Assembly (NCBI GenBank): GCA_023262305.1
Contig: JALRCK010000106.1
Location: 1-7,065, forward strand
Length of the DNA stretch: 7,065 nucleotides
Source of the DNA: Deltaproteobacteria bacterium
GTDB lineage: Bacteria > Bdellovibrionota_C > UBA2361 > OMII01
Direction: 5' to 3'
Shown here: piece by piece, positions 5,845 through 7,065 of the stretch
How positions within the stretch are numbered: position 1 is the stretch's first letter
Layout of the letters: each line of letters opens with the position of its first letter
Notes under the pieces: generated by a model
The model's input: the letters and a program-made list of their open reading frames with translations, nothing else
What the model was told of the DNA's origin: nothing
Database searches by the model: none
Translations under genes and position numbers: made by a program

Positions 5845-6240
5845 ATGAAGGTACTACCCAACTCAACTATCAGTGGTCTCGCAGTTGCAGTCGGTCTGTG
5901 GTTCGCAGGAATCATGGCATTTGGTGTAGGGATCGTGCTGGTTCCTCTCTCATCAGTCGCTGCCAGCTGTGCTGCTCTAGCTTCATTTAGTGTGCTCACT
6001 TTCTTAGTGGGGCGGACGTGGGGAAACCGAACAGCGACACATGACCGGCTTGCATGGGGGGTGGCAGTGGTCAGTTGGCTCGCTCCTTGGGCGCTTGTGT
6101 TGGGCCGGGTGCAGGGATTGTCGCTGGACCTCGGCGGTGTGTATGGAGCATGTGGCGCTGTAGTGATGATCCTGATGGTCATTCCCGCTTCGCTGCTCTG
6201 GCTTGGGCTCCGGAGATCGTGGAAGAGAAGGGGTGTGTAA
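5845..6240 (+). CDS. Small integral membrane protein, about four helices, unknown function
   Basis: The product has 131 residues and is strongly hydrophobic, with about four membrane segments: roughly 9-30, 31-55, 70-88 and 97-121, and a basic C-terminal tail (RRSWKRR) expected to stay in the cytoplasm. A TAG at 5836-5838 in the same frame lies two codons upstream, so the ATG at 5845 is the earliest possible start; no good Shine-Dalgarno precedes it, and a 7-bp hairpin ends 9 bp before it. Gly, Ala, Val and Trp dominate, with no charged residue inside the helices that would suggest a transporter or enzyme. I do not recognise the family. The short gap after the lipoprotein gene and absence of a terminator suggest co-transcription, possibly with a re-initiation or weakly translated second cistron. 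Coding is supported by the long hydrophobic run and orderly helix spacing. Confidence 0.68.
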   Translation: MKVLPNSTISGLAVAVGLWFAGIMAFGVGIVLVPLSSVAASCAALASFSVLTFLVGRTWGNRTATHDRLAWGVAVVSWLAPWALVLGRVQGLSLDLGGVYGACGAVVMILMVIPASLLWLGLRRSWKRRGV

Positions 6241-6351
6241 CGGAGTGAGTAGGTACGCTGTAAAGATATCCGTGCGTCTCACGACGAGGTATCTCCCAAC
6301 CGAAAAACCAAGGAGTCTCGCAGTTTTTGCGCCCTGTGTAGGTTTATGTGA

Positions 6352-6377
6352 AGTATCGAGCTGTTGAGTATCGAGCT
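6352..6377. repeat. Two tandem 11-bp copies at the 3' end of the nuclease gene
   Basis: AGTATCGAGCT occurs at 6352-6362 and 6367-6377, a 15-bp period with GTTG between. The second copy includes two bases of the nuclease stop codon (TAG, - strand, 6378-6376). It looks like a recent 15-bp tandem duplication just after the gene. Confidence 0.55.
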
Positions 6378-7065
6378 ATCGCGACCAGGTCTCTACCGCC
6401 GACGCTTGCGCCCGGTACTTACAGTGTTCGCACTCCTGGGCTGGCTCTGGCAGGTTGGGAGATGTAAGGGTTTCAAAGAGCTTGTAGAGCGCGGGCTCGA
6501 TCCAATCCGTTGACCCGTTGTAGGGGATTACTTTGATAGAGAAGTCGAGTCGTCCATCAAAGGCGGGGCGCTCCTTGTCCCCGTTGCAGTAGACAAAGTA
6601 AGCCGTTTCGGAGACTTTGAAGTTGTTGCCTCTGAAGAGCCACTGATAGATCTCAACCTGGCGCTTGTACCCGATCTGCCAATCAGCATCGAGGGAGACC
6701 TCTCCATTCTTTGCTGTGGCTTTGTAATCTACGATGTAGAGCTCTCCCTTTGTGTTCACCCATACATCATCGATCCCACCGGTGATGACGAGATTTGTCT
6801 TTGGAAGGGGGAAGCTTATCCCTCGACGCAAGGCGTCACGCCATACATCAAGATCAGGATGCTTGAAGGGGACTGCATCGATTCCATTCGCTGTCATGAG
6901 GGGGTGAGGTCTCTGGGCCTCACGACATGTGTCGAACTCACGCTTCAGGAGTTCATCAACGGCGGTGTTAAGGCTAAAGGGAGGACCGGATGGCTGCGAT
7001 ATTCCTAGCCTTCGATCCAGATAGAAGCACCTTCCACACTTCATAAAGAGGTCGATCTTGGATCG
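6376..7065 (-). CDS. PD-(D/E)XK nuclease-superfamily protein with two CxxC pairs (5' end outside window)
   Basis: Predicted metal-dependent nuclease-fold protein. The frame is open to the right edge: upstream of the ATG at 7044 it reads RSKIDLF, which matches the usual opening (S-K-I-x-L-F) of this family, so the true start is probably only a few codons outside and 229 residues are visible. Counting from the Met at 7044: KCGRCFYLDRRLG (2-14), AVDELLKREFD (28-38), the motif II/III pair GGIDDVWV (89-96) and IVDYKAT (104-110) with likely catalytic Asp92, Asp106 and Lys108, then the Q-x3-Y helix QVEIYQW (129-135), and CEHCKYR (205-211). This order matches PDDEXK_1-type proteins related to the RecB/Cas4/AddB nuclease domain. 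Cys3, Cys6, Cys205 and Cys208 could jointly bind an Fe-S cluster or zinc, tying N- and C-termini together. No helicase, cas or toxin gene is visible next to it, so its cellular role (repair, defence or other) is open. Confidence 0.85.
   Translation of the reverse strand, partial: RSKIDLFMKCGRCFYLDRRLGISQPSGPPFSLNTAVDELLKREFDTCREAQRPHPLMTANGIDAVPFKHPDLDVWRDALRRGISFPLPKTNLVITGGIDDVWVNTKGELYIVDYKATAKNGEVSLDADWQIGYKRQVEIYQWLFRGNNFKVSETAYFVYCNGDKERPAFDGRLDFSIKVIPYNGSTDWIEPALYKLFETLTSPNLPEPAQECEHCKYRAQASAVETWSR

Noticed and set aside
6264..6294. Possible terminator hairpin between the membrane protein and nuclease genes
   Set aside because: The arms AGATA/TATCT plus CC/GG pair only with a bulged base and a 16-nt loop, and there is no proper T-tract on either strand.
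6330..6342. CGCA-GTTTT-TGCG hairpin with T-rich loop
   Set aside because: The stem is only 4 bp and the Ts lie in the loop, not after the stem, so it is not an intrinsic terminator.

Overview
The window comes from a bacterial chromosome of moderately high GC, most likely a Gram-negative (diderm) organism. A lipoprotein with a clear lipobox, a polyprenyl-phosphate-type glycosyltransferase with membrane anchors, and a chromosomally ordinary proBA operon support this. Nothing here allows placement in a phylum. An uncultured or poorly sampled lineage is a guess, based on two or three genes of unrecognised family beside ordinary housekeeping genes. There are no RNA genes, insertion sequences, phage genes or CRISPR repeats that I can see.

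Layout, left to right. (1) 1-416, + strand: C-terminal part of an unrecognised protein whose start lies off the left edge. (2) 417-772: a 356-bp gap with no convincing gene. (3) 773-1777, +: family 2 glycosyltransferase of the DPM/polyprenyl-phosphate type with two C-terminal membrane segments. (4) 1875-2624, +: class I SAM-dependent methyltransferase resembling trans-aconitate methyltransferase; an 8-bp hairpin covers part of its Shine-Dalgarno. (5) 2621-5078, - strand: proB-proA, the first two enzymes of proline synthesis from glutamate, with overlapping reading frames. proA converges on the methyltransferase gene and both stop codons sit in one CTAG. (6) 5079-5333: divergent promoter region. 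(7) 5334-5810 and 5845-6240, +: a small lipoprotein and a small four-helix membrane protein, probably one transcription unit. (8) 6376-7065, -: a PD-(D/E)XK nuclease-fold protein carrying two CxxC pairs, cut off by the right edge.

How the genes work together. Only proB and proA form a clearly coupled pathway pair: glutamate to gamma-glutamyl phosphate to glutamate-5-semialdehyde, with proC absent from the window. The lipoprotein and membrane protein may share an envelope role, inferred only from adjacency. The other genes look like independent single-gene units.

I do not see a complete new system here. The most interesting items are small: the hairpin over the methyltransferase ribosome binding site, the long perfect inverted repeat inside the glycosyltransferase gene, repeated ACGGT/ACCGT inverted pairs in the proB/lipoprotein intergenic region, the P5CS-like insertion in ProB, and the four-cysteine arrangement of the nuclease.
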